Origin: a virus
Direction: 5' to 3' (one strand)
DNA length: 55,789 bases
Virus record (IMG/VR): IMGVR_UViG_3300024259_000042
Location: 1 to 55,789 of that record
Positions 46,652-55,195 of this stretch are shown here, piece by piece. How positions within the stretch are numbered: position 1 is the first letter of the stretch; each line of letters begins with the position of its first letter. The position numbers and the translations under genes were made by a program. The notes beneath the pieces are model-generated. The model worked only from the letters and a program-made list of their open reading frames with translations. It searched no databases and was not told where the DNA came from.

Positions 46652-48622
46652 ATGGCAAAATTTAGTGTTTCCAATTTAGATAGTTTAACTGTAACTGGTG
46701 GAAGTATTACTGGTATTACAGATTTAGTTGTTGCTGATGGTGGTACTGGAGTAAGTACATTAACTGATGGAGGTATATTAGTTGGTAGTGGTGTAGGTCC
46801 AATTACTGCTCTTGGTGTTGCTGCTAATGGTGAGATTCCTATTGGAGATGGAACTACTGATCCTACTCTTGGAACAATTACTGCTGGAGATGGTATAGAC
46901 GTTACTAATGCTGCTGGAACTATTACGGTTGATACGGATTTGAAATCTGAGGGTGGTATTGTCATTGAAAGTGGTGAATTGGCAATGGATTTAGATGGTT
47001 CAAATATAACTGGGACATTAGCAGTTAGTGGTGGTGGAACCGGACTCACAGCCTCACCCATAACCGTGCCTTTGGGTGGCACAGGAGCCACGACATTAAC
47101 GGACCACGGGGTTGTCCTGGGTAGCGGGACTGCAGCTGTGAGTATTACGGATTCAGGTGCCAACGGTGAGGTGCTGGTGAGCAACGGAAGTGCGGCTGAC
47201 CCTGATTGGGAGTATCAGCCGAAACAAAATCTTTTAGGAAATAGTGGTTTCGGAGTTTGGAGTAATTCGGAGGATTTATACACTACTGCGGGGACTGCCG
47301 TTGGAGATGCTACGGTTGAAGATGCTACTGATTTGATTCTCAATGGTAATATGGGAAGCTGGCAAGGTGTTGACCCTGATTATCCTGTTGGGTGGTCTAT
47401 TAATGGAGCTGACGCTGGAGAAGTATCTGACGGTGGTGGGGTTATGCACCTCCATACGGATGCTGGAAATGAAGGAGTTGCTACAAACACCTATACTTTA
47501 ACAGCAGGTAAACTTTACGAATTTAGTGGTAGTTTTACAAGGGTGTCCGGAAATATTGTATTAAGAATACACACTGGTGCTGGAGGACTTCATGAAGCAG
47601 TAACTTTAACAGCTACAGATACAACCTTTTCATATGTGTTTGAAAATACATCCACAGGAGCTTCTGGTTACATAATAATCTGGTCATCTGGTGCAGCAGA
47701 ATGGAACATCGACAAAGTACAACTCCAAGAAGTCACCCCAGGGATTGTGAGTGCTACAAGCCTTGGACCAGATGGATGGTATGTTGAAACAGCAGCCGAT
47801 TGTTGGAGAGAACAATGGGATATGACAGCAAATCATTTTGGAGGAACTTATAATGTTTATGGTGGAAGTATATATTCTTTAAAAGTTACACCTAACGCCC
47901 AAAATGATAGAGTATTTTGTAAACTTGTAAACGGTAATTATAGTAGTCCTAATATGGCTGCAATGCAAGCAGGTAGAACCTTTACTTTTGGCGCCTGGGT
48001 TAAAGCATCAGTAGCTTCAGATGTAAAGTTAATGTTATATAATGATGTTGATGGTTATGTGTATTCAAATAATTATGGAATTTTAGATACATGGACATGG
48101 TTAGAAGTTACATCAACAATGAGTAGTACGAGTCCAACTCAAAATTTTTGGTCAGGATTTAGATTTTTAAATGCATCTCCAGGAACCACCTATATTTCAT
48201 CTCCGATGTTGGTCTTTGGATCAAGTATAGGAGAGGGGAACTATGTGCAACCTCCTGGTGAGTGGGTGTATTTGGATGACCAAACTGGAAGTAATTCTTT
48301 GATATATAATGCAGCATCAATAAACGAAGCCGCTGGGGCAATTGTTTATATCGAAACTCTTACAGAGGGTAGGATACCTAAAGGTATTAAATCTTTAAAT
48401 TTAAGACTTGGAGGGAGAACCGCTACAGCAGAAAAATATCTTAATTTTCGTATAGCAAGTGGTTCTAATCAAGGAGCACCAACATATGCTCAAGTTGCAG
48501 ATAAATATATCACACACAATTTTATTATACCATGTGATGCAAATGGAAATATAAATGTTATAACAAATAATGCTTGGACAGATGTAAGCTTGCGGGTTAT
48601 AGCCGTCCAAATAGCCTCATAA
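46652..48622 (+). CDS. Long fibre protein 1
   Basis: 656 residues. The N-terminal half has short GGTGxSTLTDGG / LGSGT repeats (residues ~30-180; ADGGTGVSTLTDGGILVGSG, LGGTGATTLTDHGVVLGSG), typical of trimeric phage fibre shafts. A shared module NSGFGVWSNSEDLY (~195) begins a block also in fibres 2 and 3; then a jelly-roll (GKLYEFSGSF...NIDKVQLQEVTPGIVS), the GPDGWYVE junction, a second jelly-roll (GRTFTFGAWVKAS...SSPMLVFGSSIGEGNY) and a C-terminal receptor-type domain ending IAVQIAS. Base composition jumps to GC-rich at about 47040-47230. Likely host-receptor recognition. Confidence 0.85.
   Translation: MAKFSVSNLDSLTVTGGSITGITDLVVADGGTGVSTLTDGGILVGSGVGPITALGVAANGEIPIGDGTTDPTLGTITAGDGIDVTNAAGTITVDTDLKSEGGIVIESGELAMDLDGSNITGTLAVSGGGTGLTASPITVPLGGTGATTLTDHGVVLGSGTAAVSITDSGANGEVLVSNGSAADPDWEYQPKQNLLGNSGFGVWSNSEDLYTTAGTAVGDATVEDATDLILNGNMGSWQGVDPDYPVGWSINGADAGEVSDGGGVMHLHTDAGNEGVATNTYTLTAGKLYEFSGSFTRVSGNIVLRIHTGAGGLHEAVTLTATDTTFSYVFENTSTGASGYIIIWSSGAAEWNIDKVQLQEVTPGIVSATSLGPDGWYVETAADCWREQWDMTANHFGGTYNVYGGSIYSLKVTPNAQNDRVFCKLVNGNYSSPNMAAMQAGRTFTFGAWVKASVASDVKLMLYNDVDGYVYSNNYGILDTWTWLEVTSTMSSTSPTQNFWSGFRFLNASPGTTYISSPMLVFGSSIGEGNYVQPPGEWVYLDDQTGSNSLIYNAASINEAAGAIVYIETLTEGRIPKGIKSLNLRLGGRTATAEKYLNFRIASGSNQGAPTYAQVADKYITHNFIIPCDANGNINVITNNAWTDVSLRVIAVQIAS
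47084..47300 (+). repeat. Fibre module repeat, copy 1
   Basis: Coding block TLTDHGVxLGSGTAAVS...SAADPDWEYxPKQNLL...NSGFGVWSNSE, repeated at 52926-53120 (copy 3) and, from the NSGFG part, at 50871-50940 (copy 2). This copy is GC-rich from 47084 to about 47225 and then returns to phage-like AT content. Module exchange between the three fibre genes is the likely cause. Confidence 0.8.
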
Positions 48623-48658
48623 CAAACATAAATATAAACATAAGGAGAATATAAAACA

Positions 48659-49531
48659 ATGGCAACAATAGTAAATAATGTTAAAGACATAGACGGAACA
48701 AAACAATGGGTCTATATCACCCTGACAGTGGATGGTGACACTTGTGCTTACGTTACCGTGCAACCGTGGAACACAGCTACACCTGTTCTTAATGGCACAG
48801 ACCTGCAAGCCTTCTGTGACAACAGAGAAGCCACCTATCAAGTTGAGGTATTAAAAGGTATGTACCCTAATGCTCGCTACCAAGATTCCGCTGGTGACAC
48901 AGAATTAGAGAAGTTTACCCAATGGATCACAGATGGGAATACCAACTCCGCATACTGTAAATCAGGTAGTCCTTATTGTACTATAGCAAGTGCAGAAGCA
49001 TATTGTGATGGAGCAGAAGGAAATGACCAAGCTACTTGTGAACTTAATGAAGGTATTTGGGTTCCAGCAGTTACTTCCCCAGCCACACAAGAAGCATGTG
49101 AAACAGCAGATGGTACCTGGGTTACAACTTTTGACACAGCAGAAAAAGCTGCCCTAGCCAATGGTCAATGGATTGCAGAAGAAGTAATCACTAAGGTTCC
49201 TTTTGAAGGTTCCCACACCTACACTGGTGATATGAGAACAAGGAAATTAGAGGAATTAAATACTGACCTTCAGACCTACCTTTATACTAAATACGATGTA
49301 GGTACTCAAATCTCCTTCCAAGCTATTGAAACAAGAGTAGATACACCAGAAGTAGTTAAGACTGCCCTAGGAACCTTATTTACATGGATTTCAGGAGTGA
49401 TGAATTATTACTATGCAAGAAAGATAGCAATAAGAGATGGTGAAGGATGGCAGGAAGAAACATGGGATTATACTACATTTGATGCAACTGATCCTGAAAT
49501 TTCACTTGAAGCATTGATGGGGCCACAATAA
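48659..49531 (+). CDS. Fibre-associated (chaperone/assembly-type) protein 1
   Basis: 290 residues. N-terminal KQWVYITLTVDGDTCAYVTV, then FCDNREATYQVEVLKGMYP, an inserted Cys-rich stretch (CKSGSPYC, YCDGAEGN...CELNEG, ACETADGTW, ~105-165), then HTYTGDMRTRKLEELNTDLQTYLYTKYDVGTQ and an end RDGEGWQEETWDYTTFDATDPE. It pairs with fibre 1 as 54482-55171 pairs with fibre 3, and shares the HTGDMRTRKLEELN...MNYYY region with it. Position after a fibre gene suggests fibre folding or attachment. No known domain by eye. Confidence 0.65.
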   Translation: MATIVNNVKDIDGTKQWVYITLTVDGDTCAYVTVQPWNTATPVLNGTDLQAFCDNREATYQVEVLKGMYPNARYQDSAGDTELEKFTQWITDGNTNSAYCKSGSPYCTIASAEAYCDGAEGNDQATCELNEGIWVPAVTSPATQEACETADGTWVTTFDTAEKAALANGQWIAEEVITKVPFEGSHTYTGDMRTRKLEELNTDLQTYLYTKYDVGTQISFQAIETRVDTPEVVKTALGTLFTWISGVMNYYYARKIAIRDGEGWQEETWDYTTFDATDPEISLEALMGPQ

Positions 49532-49532
49532 G

Positions 49533-49540
49533 TATAAATA
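49533..49540 (+). promoter_or_regulatory. T4-type late promoter
   Basis: TATAAATA two bases after the stop of assembly protein 1, leading into the second long fibre gene with AGAGGAG and GTG 49606. A 14-codon frame at 49559 lies between but is too short to support. Confidence 0.7.
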
Positions 49541-49605
49541 AGGAAGTATACCAAGAAGATGTATGCAGGTATGAGGACAATTAAGAATAAAGAGGAGTGC
49601 TAATA

Positions 49606-52221
49606 GTGTCAATTATAAAAGAAACAAGCACAGGTGAAAATTACCTACAAAAGACAACTACAACTGCTGATAGTCCTGGACATTCTGCTGTTCAATTATA
49701 TGAGAGTCAGAATGGTAGTGAAGGTACTTCCAGTAATACAATATATACATTAACCTTAGGTACTTATGTAACTGGTAGTAATACATTAATGGTATTTATT
49801 AATGGACAGAAATGTGAAAGAATGGATAGTCCGTTAAATGCTACTCAATATAGTGAAACTAATAGTACCACAGTGACGTTTGGTGCTACCTTACAAGATG
49901 CTGATTTTGTAGAGTTTGTTGTTGCTGGTGCATATCTACTGGATGGTACTGATGTCAATGACTTAAAAAGGTTCTGGTATATCATTAGTGTTGATACCAA
50001 TGCCACAGTATTTGGTGGTTACTTAATTGATGCCTCTGGAGGTAATGTAACATTAACCTTACCTATTGCTCCAAGTGTTGGTGATTATGTTGGTGTATGT
50101 GACTATAGGGATCAAGCGGAGATTAATGTAATAACAGTTGCTAGGAATGGTAAGTTAATTGAAAGTGCTTCAGAGGATCTGGTGGTTGATGTTGCTGGTT
50201 CCAGTTTTGATTTAATCTATACTGATGCTGCAAGAGGTTGGCAAGTATTAAGTTTAACTGGTACAAGTGGTATTGCATTAACTGATATAGTGGATGATTT
50301 AACACCTCAACTGGGTGGGGATCTGGATGCTAATGGTAATGATATAACCATTGATAATCTAACTGCAAGTAAGCCAGTATTTACAGATGCTAGTAAGGTT
50401 CTGGTAAGTACAGGAACTTTAGGTGTGGATCAAGGTGGAACTGGTGCAACTACAGCCTCATCCGCTAGGGATAATATAGGATTAGGGGATTTAAGTACAT
50501 TAAATAGTCCACTACAAGTTGTTAGTGGTGGAACTGGTGCGGTTAGTTTAACTGATGGAGGGTTATTGTTAGGAAGTGGAACAGATGCTATAACCGCTCT
50601 TGGTGCTGCATCTAATGGTGAGATTCCAATAGGGGATGGAACAACTGATCCACAATTAGGGACAATAACTGCTGGTGAAGGTATTGATATAACTAATGGT
50701 GCAGGAAGTATCACTGTGGCTGGTGAGGATGCAAGTGCTACAAATAAAGGTGTAGTTGAACTAGCTACTGGAGCGGAAAGTCTTACAGGTACAAGTGGAA
50801 CATTATCAGTGACTCCGAGTGCTATGGACTATGTGCTGGACAATCGTAATCCTAATATGGTGAATTTATTAGGGAATAGTGGATTTGGGGTTTGGAGTAA
50901 TTCGGAGGATTTGTATACGACTGCTGGGACTGTGCCGAGTGTTGGTGATGGGTATGATTTAATAACTTATGGTAACATGGAAGCGGGTACAGGCGACCCT
51001 TGGCTACCTACTAATTGGACTAAATATGCTGGAACAGAAGGAACAGGTGAGTTAGCTGAAGATACAAGTGATAAGCATAGTGGATCTGCTTCCCTAAAAA
51101 TAAATGTGTCATCTGCTAGTGAGGGTATTAATAGCGAACCTGGAACTTATGAAGCAGGAAAACTTTATGAAATATCCGCATGGATAAAACGTACAAGTGG
51201 GACATTAGTTGTCGGTGTTTATGATAATGGAGTTATCCCAAGGGTAACTATATCGAGTGGATATGCAACATGGACACAATTGACATTTGTTCATGAAGCG
51301 TTAGATACATCATTCCTGGTTCAATTTGCATCTAGCGGAGGCGCAGCAGTATTTGGTATTGATGATGTCAGCGTCCACGAAGTCACCCCCGGCATCGTGA
51401 GCGGGACCGCTGGGCCGGATGGGTGGTATAAGTCTGCCGGGTTATATGTTTATAGAGAACATGATGGGGCTAATACTAAAGATGGCTCTTTTTATTCATT
51501 AAAAATCTACAATCCCACAGGTTCGGCAGAAACATTTCTATGGAATGGCGGTCAACTTGGAGTAAATGTAGATTTCTGCCGAAATTTAAATGGGAGAACA
51601 CTTGCCGCTGGAGCATGGGTTAAGGCTGACGGAGCTTCTAAAGTAAAATTGAAGCATCTAACGAATGGTGCTACATATGCAGATACATCTACACTAAATG
51701 TAGGAACTGATTATGAGTGGCTTGAGGGTAGTTTTGTGGTTGATACAGACGTTATAGACGTAAGGCCGTTTGCGCTAGACATTGCAGCTGGAGCTACCGC
51801 CTACATATCCCAGCCAATGCTGGTCTTCGGCTCAAGCATCGGGGAGGGGAACTTTTGCGCTCCGGTGGGGGAGGTGGTTTGGTTGGAGGATACAAATAAT
51901 TTCCCTACTGGATGGAACAACTCCAGCCTAACTACCGGGGATAGTTTTGGTCTAGAAGTCATTACTTCAGGACAATTACCGAAAGGAGTGGTTGCCTTTT
52001 TTGCCATGATAGAAGCAACCGCTGATGCTGCAAGCCGGTATCTATTCTTGAAAGCCACTGGTGTTACTGATAGGAGTTTACGAATAAGTAGTGCTGGAAA
52101 TGTAGCATGCTCTGCACAGGGGTGGGTAATTCTTGGCAGTAACGGTAATTTTATAGTGGAAACATCTGGAGCATGGACAACCGGATATATACGCATTGTG
52201 GCAGCCCAAGTATCCCCATAA
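49606..52221 (+). CDS. Long fibre protein 2
   Basis: 871 residues from GTG 49606, eight bases after AGAGGAG (a GTG at 49597 lies inside that site). N-terminal ~220 residues (IKETSTGENYLQKTTTTADSPGHSAVQLYES..., FVEFVVAGAYLLDGTD, RFWYIISVDTNATVF) are not in fibres 1 and 3 and look like a virion-attachment domain. Then DLTPQLGGDLDANGNDITIDNLTASKP, GGTGAxT repeats, the NSGFGVWSNSEDLYTTAGT module (~425), jelly-roll (AGKLYEISAWIKRTSG), VTPGIVSGTAGPDGWYK, and MLVFGSSIGEGNFCAP. The receptor-end differs from the other two fibres. Long blocks near 51361-51430 and 51780-51900 are GC-rich. Confidence 0.85.
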   Translation: MSIIKETSTGENYLQKTTTTADSPGHSAVQLYESQNGSEGTSSNTIYTLTLGTYVTGSNTLMVFINGQKCERMDSPLNATQYSETNSTTVTFGATLQDADFVEFVVAGAYLLDGTDVNDLKRFWYIISVDTNATVFGGYLIDASGGNVTLTLPIAPSVGDYVGVCDYRDQAEINVITVARNGKLIESASEDLVVDVAGSSFDLIYTDAARGWQVLSLTGTSGIALTDIVDDLTPQLGGDLDANGNDITIDNLTASKPVFTDASKVLVSTGTLGVDQGGTGATTASSARDNIGLGDLSTLNSPLQVVSGGTGAVSLTDGGLLLGSGTDAITALGAASNGEIPIGDGTTDPQLGTITAGEGIDITNGAGSITVAGEDASATNKGVVELATGAESLTGTSGTLSVTPSAMDYVLDNRNPNMVNLLGNSGFGVWSNSEDLYTTAGTVPSVGDGYDLITYGNMEAGTGDPWLPTNWTKYAGTEGTGELAEDTSDKHSGSASLKINVSSASEGINSEPGTYEAGKLYEISAWIKRTSGTLVVGVYDNGVIPRVTISSGYATWTQLTFVHEALDTSFLVQFASSGGAAVFGIDDVSVHEVTPGIVSGTAGPDGWYKSAGLYVYREHDGANTKDGSFYSLKIYNPTGSAETFLWNGGQLGVNVDFCRNLNGRTLAAGAWVKADGASKVKLKHLTNGATYADTSTLNVGTDYEWLEGSFVVDTDVIDVRPFALDIAAGATAYISQPMLVFGSSIGEGNFCAPVGEVVWLEDTNNFPTGWNNSSLTTGDSFGLEVITSGQLPKGVVAFFAMIEATADAASRYLFLKATGVTDRSLRISSAGNVACSAQGWVILGSNGNFIVETSGAWTTGYIRIVAAQVSP
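50871..50940 (+). repeat. Fibre module repeat, copy 2
   Basis: NSGFGVWSNSEDLYTTAGTV coding block, matching copy 1 (47231-47300) and copy 3 (53076-53120). Here it lies in an ordinary-composition region. Confidence 0.75.
51375..51403 (+). repeat. Exact 29-base GC-rich match to fibre 3
   Basis: Codes HEVTPGIVS. The same bases recur without change at 53594-53622, while the flanks have diverged. GC content is far above the surrounding DNA, which suggests recent exchange between fibres 2 and 3. Confidence 0.7.
51808..51851 (+). repeat. Exact 44-base GC-rich match to fibre 3
   Basis: Codes SQPMLVFGSSIGEG. Same bases at 54040-54083; the equivalent region of fibre 1 (48199-48240) codes the same peptide with different, AT-rich codons. 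Copies 2 and 3 were therefore copied from one another or from a common donor long after fibre 1 split off. Confidence 0.8.
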
Positions 52222-52233
52222 GGAGAAACCAAA

Positions 52234-52341
52234 ATGATTATCAACAATGCAAAACTTGTCAATCGAACAGATGACCCGATTAAGCAGTGGGTTTATATCA
52301 CACTCACGGTTGATGAGGATGAATGTCGCACCACCAAATGA
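52234..52341 (+). pseudogene. Truncated fibre-assembly gene remnant
   Basis: 35 codons after AGGAGA, starting MIINNAKLVN and continuing KQWVYITLTVDEDECRTTK then stop. KQWVYITLTVDxDxC matches the start of assembly protein 1 (48659), and the location right after fibre 2 is where the partner gene would lie. The rest is missing, so fibre 2 has lost its partner's remaining sequence. Confidence 0.7.
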
Positions 52342-52392
52342 CCCAAAGATTATAAGCAATAGAAGTATAACAGTTTAAGGAGTATAATATAA

Positions 52393-54468
52393 ATGACAAA
52401 TTTATCAACTTTATATGCAGCAATAAATTTAGCAGGTGATACAACTCCGCAATTAGGTGGAAACCTTGATGCTAATGGAAATGATATTACTATTGATAAT
52501 TTAACAGCTAATAAACCTGTTGTTACTGATATTAATAAAACTTTAGTTAGCACAAATACTATCCCTGTTAGTTCAGGTGGTACTGGTGTTAGTACCTTAA
52601 CTGATGGAGGAATTCTACTAGGAAGTGGTACTGATAATATAACTGCAACTGCTGTATTAAGTGCAGGTGAAATGATTGTTGGAGATGGGAGTGGGGATCC
52701 AACTACACTAAGAAGTGGTCAAACTGATGAAATCTTGGTTGGAGGGGAAACAGTCCCTACTTGGACGGTAGCAACTGGAAGTGGTGCTCCTGTTAGAACA
52801 ACAAGCCCAACCCTGGTTGCACCTGCTATTGGAACTCCAGCAAGTGGTGTTCTTACTAATACTACTGGACTCCCTTTAACAACAGGGGTTACAGGAACTT
52901 TACCAGTGGAGAATGGAGGAACTGAAACCACAAGTTTAACGGATCACGGGGTAATGCTAGGAAGTGGGACTGCTGCTGTATCGGTTACTGATAGTGGATT
53001 GGATGGAGAGGTGCTAGTTTCTAATGGTTCTGCGGCTGATCCCGATTGGGAGTATATGCCGAAACAGAACCTTTTGACTAATAGTGGATTTGGGGTTTGG
53101 AGTAATTCGGAGGGGCTTTATGATCCGAGTACGGGGGCTGTGCCTGCTGCTGGGGATGCTACTGATTTAGTCACGAATGGTACAGCGTGGACAGGTGCTA
53201 CAGGAGCAACACCTCCAACTGGTTGGAATACAAATATTGCTGGAACATGGACTATATTTGATTCTGGAGATGGTGCTCCATATGATGTATGTTTGAAATT
53301 TGCAGTAAATTCTACTCCAGTGGCAGTGCCAACATTAAGAACAACTGTTACGACAGAAGTAGGAAAACTATATGAATACTCATTTGCATATAAACAAGGT
53401 GATGCAGCTGCATTGAACTGGACTATTGACGAAGGAGCTTATGGTGATGGAGATTATGGTTCCGGACAAGTAACAGATGCCACATGGACAACACATACAA
53501 CAATTTTTGAGGCCACCTCTACAACTTGTTATATATTTTTTCAAATTAATGATGCAGATGCAAACCAATATTGTTTACTTGATTCCGTTCAACTCCACGA
53601 AGTCACCCCCGGCATCGTGAGCGCCGCTAGCACTGGGCCGGATGGGTGGTTTAAAGATGGCGCTGACCTTGATATTTTCAGAATGCACAGTGATGGGAAC
53701 ACTGAAGATATTACAAAATTAGGTAGTTTTTATGCAGTAAAGTTAGTTCCAAGCTCTGCCACACAAAGTCTTATGTGGCAAGGCAATGGCAAGTATTCAT
53801 CCGTAAAAGCAATGGAGTTTGCTGGAAGAACGATAACAGTTGGTGCTTGGGTGAAAACTGCAACTGGAACCCATGCAAGATTGATGGTGTGGGCTTATGC
53901 TGTTGCAAATGTTTATAGTGATTATCATACTGGCGGAGGAGATTGGGAATGGTTAGAATATACCTATACTGTGCCTGACACTATTACTGGATTTGCTGTT
54001 GGTATAGTATTAACTCAATCATCTGGAACCGCCTACATCTCCCAGCCAATGCTGGTCTTCGGCTCAAGCATCGGGGAGGGGAATTATGTGGCTCCGGTGG
54101 GGGAGATTGTTTGGTTGGAGTCCCGTGTACGAATAGGTGCTGATATCACCCCGGCTTCAACTGATGATAAAACATTAAATATCGAAGCATTGTCGGAAGG
54201 CAAAATACCTAAAGCAGCTAAATCGTTACTATTGGATTTGCAAGTGACCAATTCAGCAGTCACAAATAACCAAGGCGTTGTATTAAGCAGAGGTTCTGCG
54301 TTAACCTATTCGTCTCTTGTTTGCAATCCTACAGTAGCTAATTTTACACAACGAGTTCTTGGGACAGTAGAATGTGATAGTAACGGTGATATTTATCAGA
54401 CAATCACTGAGACGGATGAAACATTGAGTACTTACTATGTATTTACTTATGCGGTCCAAGTCTCATAA
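52393..54468 (+). CDS. Long fibre protein 3
   Basis: 691 residues. Starts MTNLSTLYAAINLAGDTTPQ, then the same QLGGNLDANGNDITIDNLTANKP shaft start as fibre 2, GGTGVSTLTDGG repeats and a unique stretch TSPTLVAPAIGTPASGVLTNTTGLPLTT (pectin/fibre-type beta spiral). The DHGVMLGSGTAAVSVTDSG - SAADPDWEYMPKQNLL - NSGFGVWSNSEGLYD module, jelly-roll (GKLYEYSFAYKQGDAAALNW), VTPGIVSAASTGPDGWFK, second jelly-roll (GRTITVGAWVKTATG), MLVFGSSIGEGNYVAP and a third receptor-end (LESRVRIGADITPASTDD...). Likely a third receptor-binding fibre of the same phage. Confidence 0.85.
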   Translation: MTNLSTLYAAINLAGDTTPQLGGNLDANGNDITIDNLTANKPVVTDINKTLVSTNTIPVSSGGTGVSTLTDGGILLGSGTDNITATAVLSAGEMIVGDGSGDPTTLRSGQTDEILVGGETVPTWTVATGSGAPVRTTSPTLVAPAIGTPASGVLTNTTGLPLTTGVTGTLPVENGGTETTSLTDHGVMLGSGTAAVSVTDSGLDGEVLVSNGSAADPDWEYMPKQNLLTNSGFGVWSNSEGLYDPSTGAVPAAGDATDLVTNGTAWTGATGATPPTGWNTNIAGTWTIFDSGDGAPYDVCLKFAVNSTPVAVPTLRTTVTTEVGKLYEYSFAYKQGDAAALNWTIDEGAYGDGDYGSGQVTDATWTTHTTIFEATSTTCYIFFQINDADANQYCLLDSVQLHEVTPGIVSAASTGPDGWFKDGADLDIFRMHSDGNTEDITKLGSFYAVKLVPSSATQSLMWQGNGKYSSVKAMEFAGRTITVGAWVKTATGTHARLMVWAYAVANVYSDYHTGGGDWEWLEYTYTVPDTITGFAVGIVLTQSSGTAYISQPMLVFGSSIGEGNYVAPVGEIVWLESRVRIGADITPASTDDKTLNIEALSEGKIPKAAKSLLLDLQVTNSAVTNNQGVVLSRGSALTYSSLVCNPTVANFTQRVLGTVECDSNGDIYQTITETDETLSTYYVFTYAVQVS
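52926..53120 (+). repeat. Fibre module repeat, copy 3
   Basis: Block coding LTDHGVMLGSGTAAVS to NSGFGVWSNSEG, homologous to 47084-47280. Less GC-rich than copy 1, showing that the two were exchanged some time ago or came from different donors. Confidence 0.75.
53594..53622 (+). repeat. Exact 29-base GC-rich match to fibre 2
   Basis: Second copy of the block at 51375-51403, coding HEVTPGIVS. The next codons differ (fibre 3 carries an extra Ala-Ala-Ser-Thr). Confidence 0.7.
54040..54083 (+). repeat. Exact 44-base GC-rich match to fibre 2
   Basis: Second copy of 51808-51851. The similarity continues at a lower level through the PVGE and WLE codons to about 54120. Confidence 0.8.
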
Positions 54469-54481
54469 AAGGAGGTAGAAA

Positions 54482-55171
54482 ATGAGCATAGAAATAAATG
54501 GAACAAGATACGTCAATGAAGAAATCCAACTCTGCTTCCTGACGATAACTTATGATGGAACGGATTATAAATACAACGCCAACACCCCTGTTCTTGAAGG
54601 GTCGGCACTGCAAGCGCATTGTGACAGTAAAGAACCTCAGTGGACGTACAGCATCGTGTACCAGGAATATCCCGGTGCAAGGTTTAAGCAGTTGGAAGGT
54701 AATTCTGATTTTGAGAAGCTGTTGGCATGGGTTTCAGCAGGAGCAACCAACACCGCCTACTGTTCAATAGCTGAACACGACACCGAGGAAACGTGCCTGG
54801 AAGCAGGGGGTAAGTGGACACCTGAACAAGTAATCCAAAAGGTTCCTTTCCAAGATTCCCACACCCATACAGGTGACATGAGAACCAGGAAGCTAGAAGA
54901 ACTAAACCAAGCAGTCCAAACCTATATCTATACTAAATATGACATAGGAACCCAAGCATCATTACAAGCAATTTACACTCAACCAGGAACACTACAAGCA
55001 GTTAAAGACCAGTTTGACCTACTGTTTACCTGGATTGCTTCAGTTATGAACTACTATTATACCAAAAAGGCAACAATAAGAGATACAGAAGAATGGGAAG
55101 CTACAACATGGGATTTTACCACTTTCAATGCAACTGATCCAGATGTTTCACTTGAATCCTATATGGGATAA
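54482..55171 (+). CDS. Fibre-associated (chaperone/assembly-type) protein 2
   Basis: 229 residues, AAAAGGAGG before ATG. INGTRYVNEEIQLCFLTITYDG, LQAHCDSKEPQWTYSIVYQEYPGARF, a shortened Cys segment (CSIAEHDTEETCLEAGG), then HTHTGDMRTRKLEELNQAVQTYIYTKYDIGTQASLQAI and MNYYYTKKATIRDTEEWEATTWDFTTFNATDPDVSLE. Homologous to 48659-49531 from the WTYS/YPxAR region on. It follows fibre 3, so each fibre seems to have had its own partner. GC content is higher in the first half. Confidence 0.65.
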   Translation: MSIEINGTRYVNEEIQLCFLTITYDGTDYKYNANTPVLEGSALQAHCDSKEPQWTYSIVYQEYPGARFKQLEGNSDFEKLLAWVSAGATNTAYCSIAEHDTEETCLEAGGKWTPEQVIQKVPFQDSHTHTGDMRTRKLEELNQAVQTYIYTKYDIGTQASLQAIYTQPGTLQAVKDQFDLLFTWIASVMNYYYTKKATIRDTEEWEATTWDFTTFNATDPDVSLESYMG

Positions 55172-55195
55172 ATAAATAGAAAGGAGTATAACAAT

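Noticed and set aside
49559-49603. 14-codon frame before fibre 2.
   Set aside because: Too short and covers the ribosome site of fibre 2; no support beyond being open.
47084-53120. Repeated fibre modules as a diversity-generating retroelement (template and variable repeats).
   Set aside because: No reverse transcriptase and no adenine-biased differences; module swapping explains the repeats.
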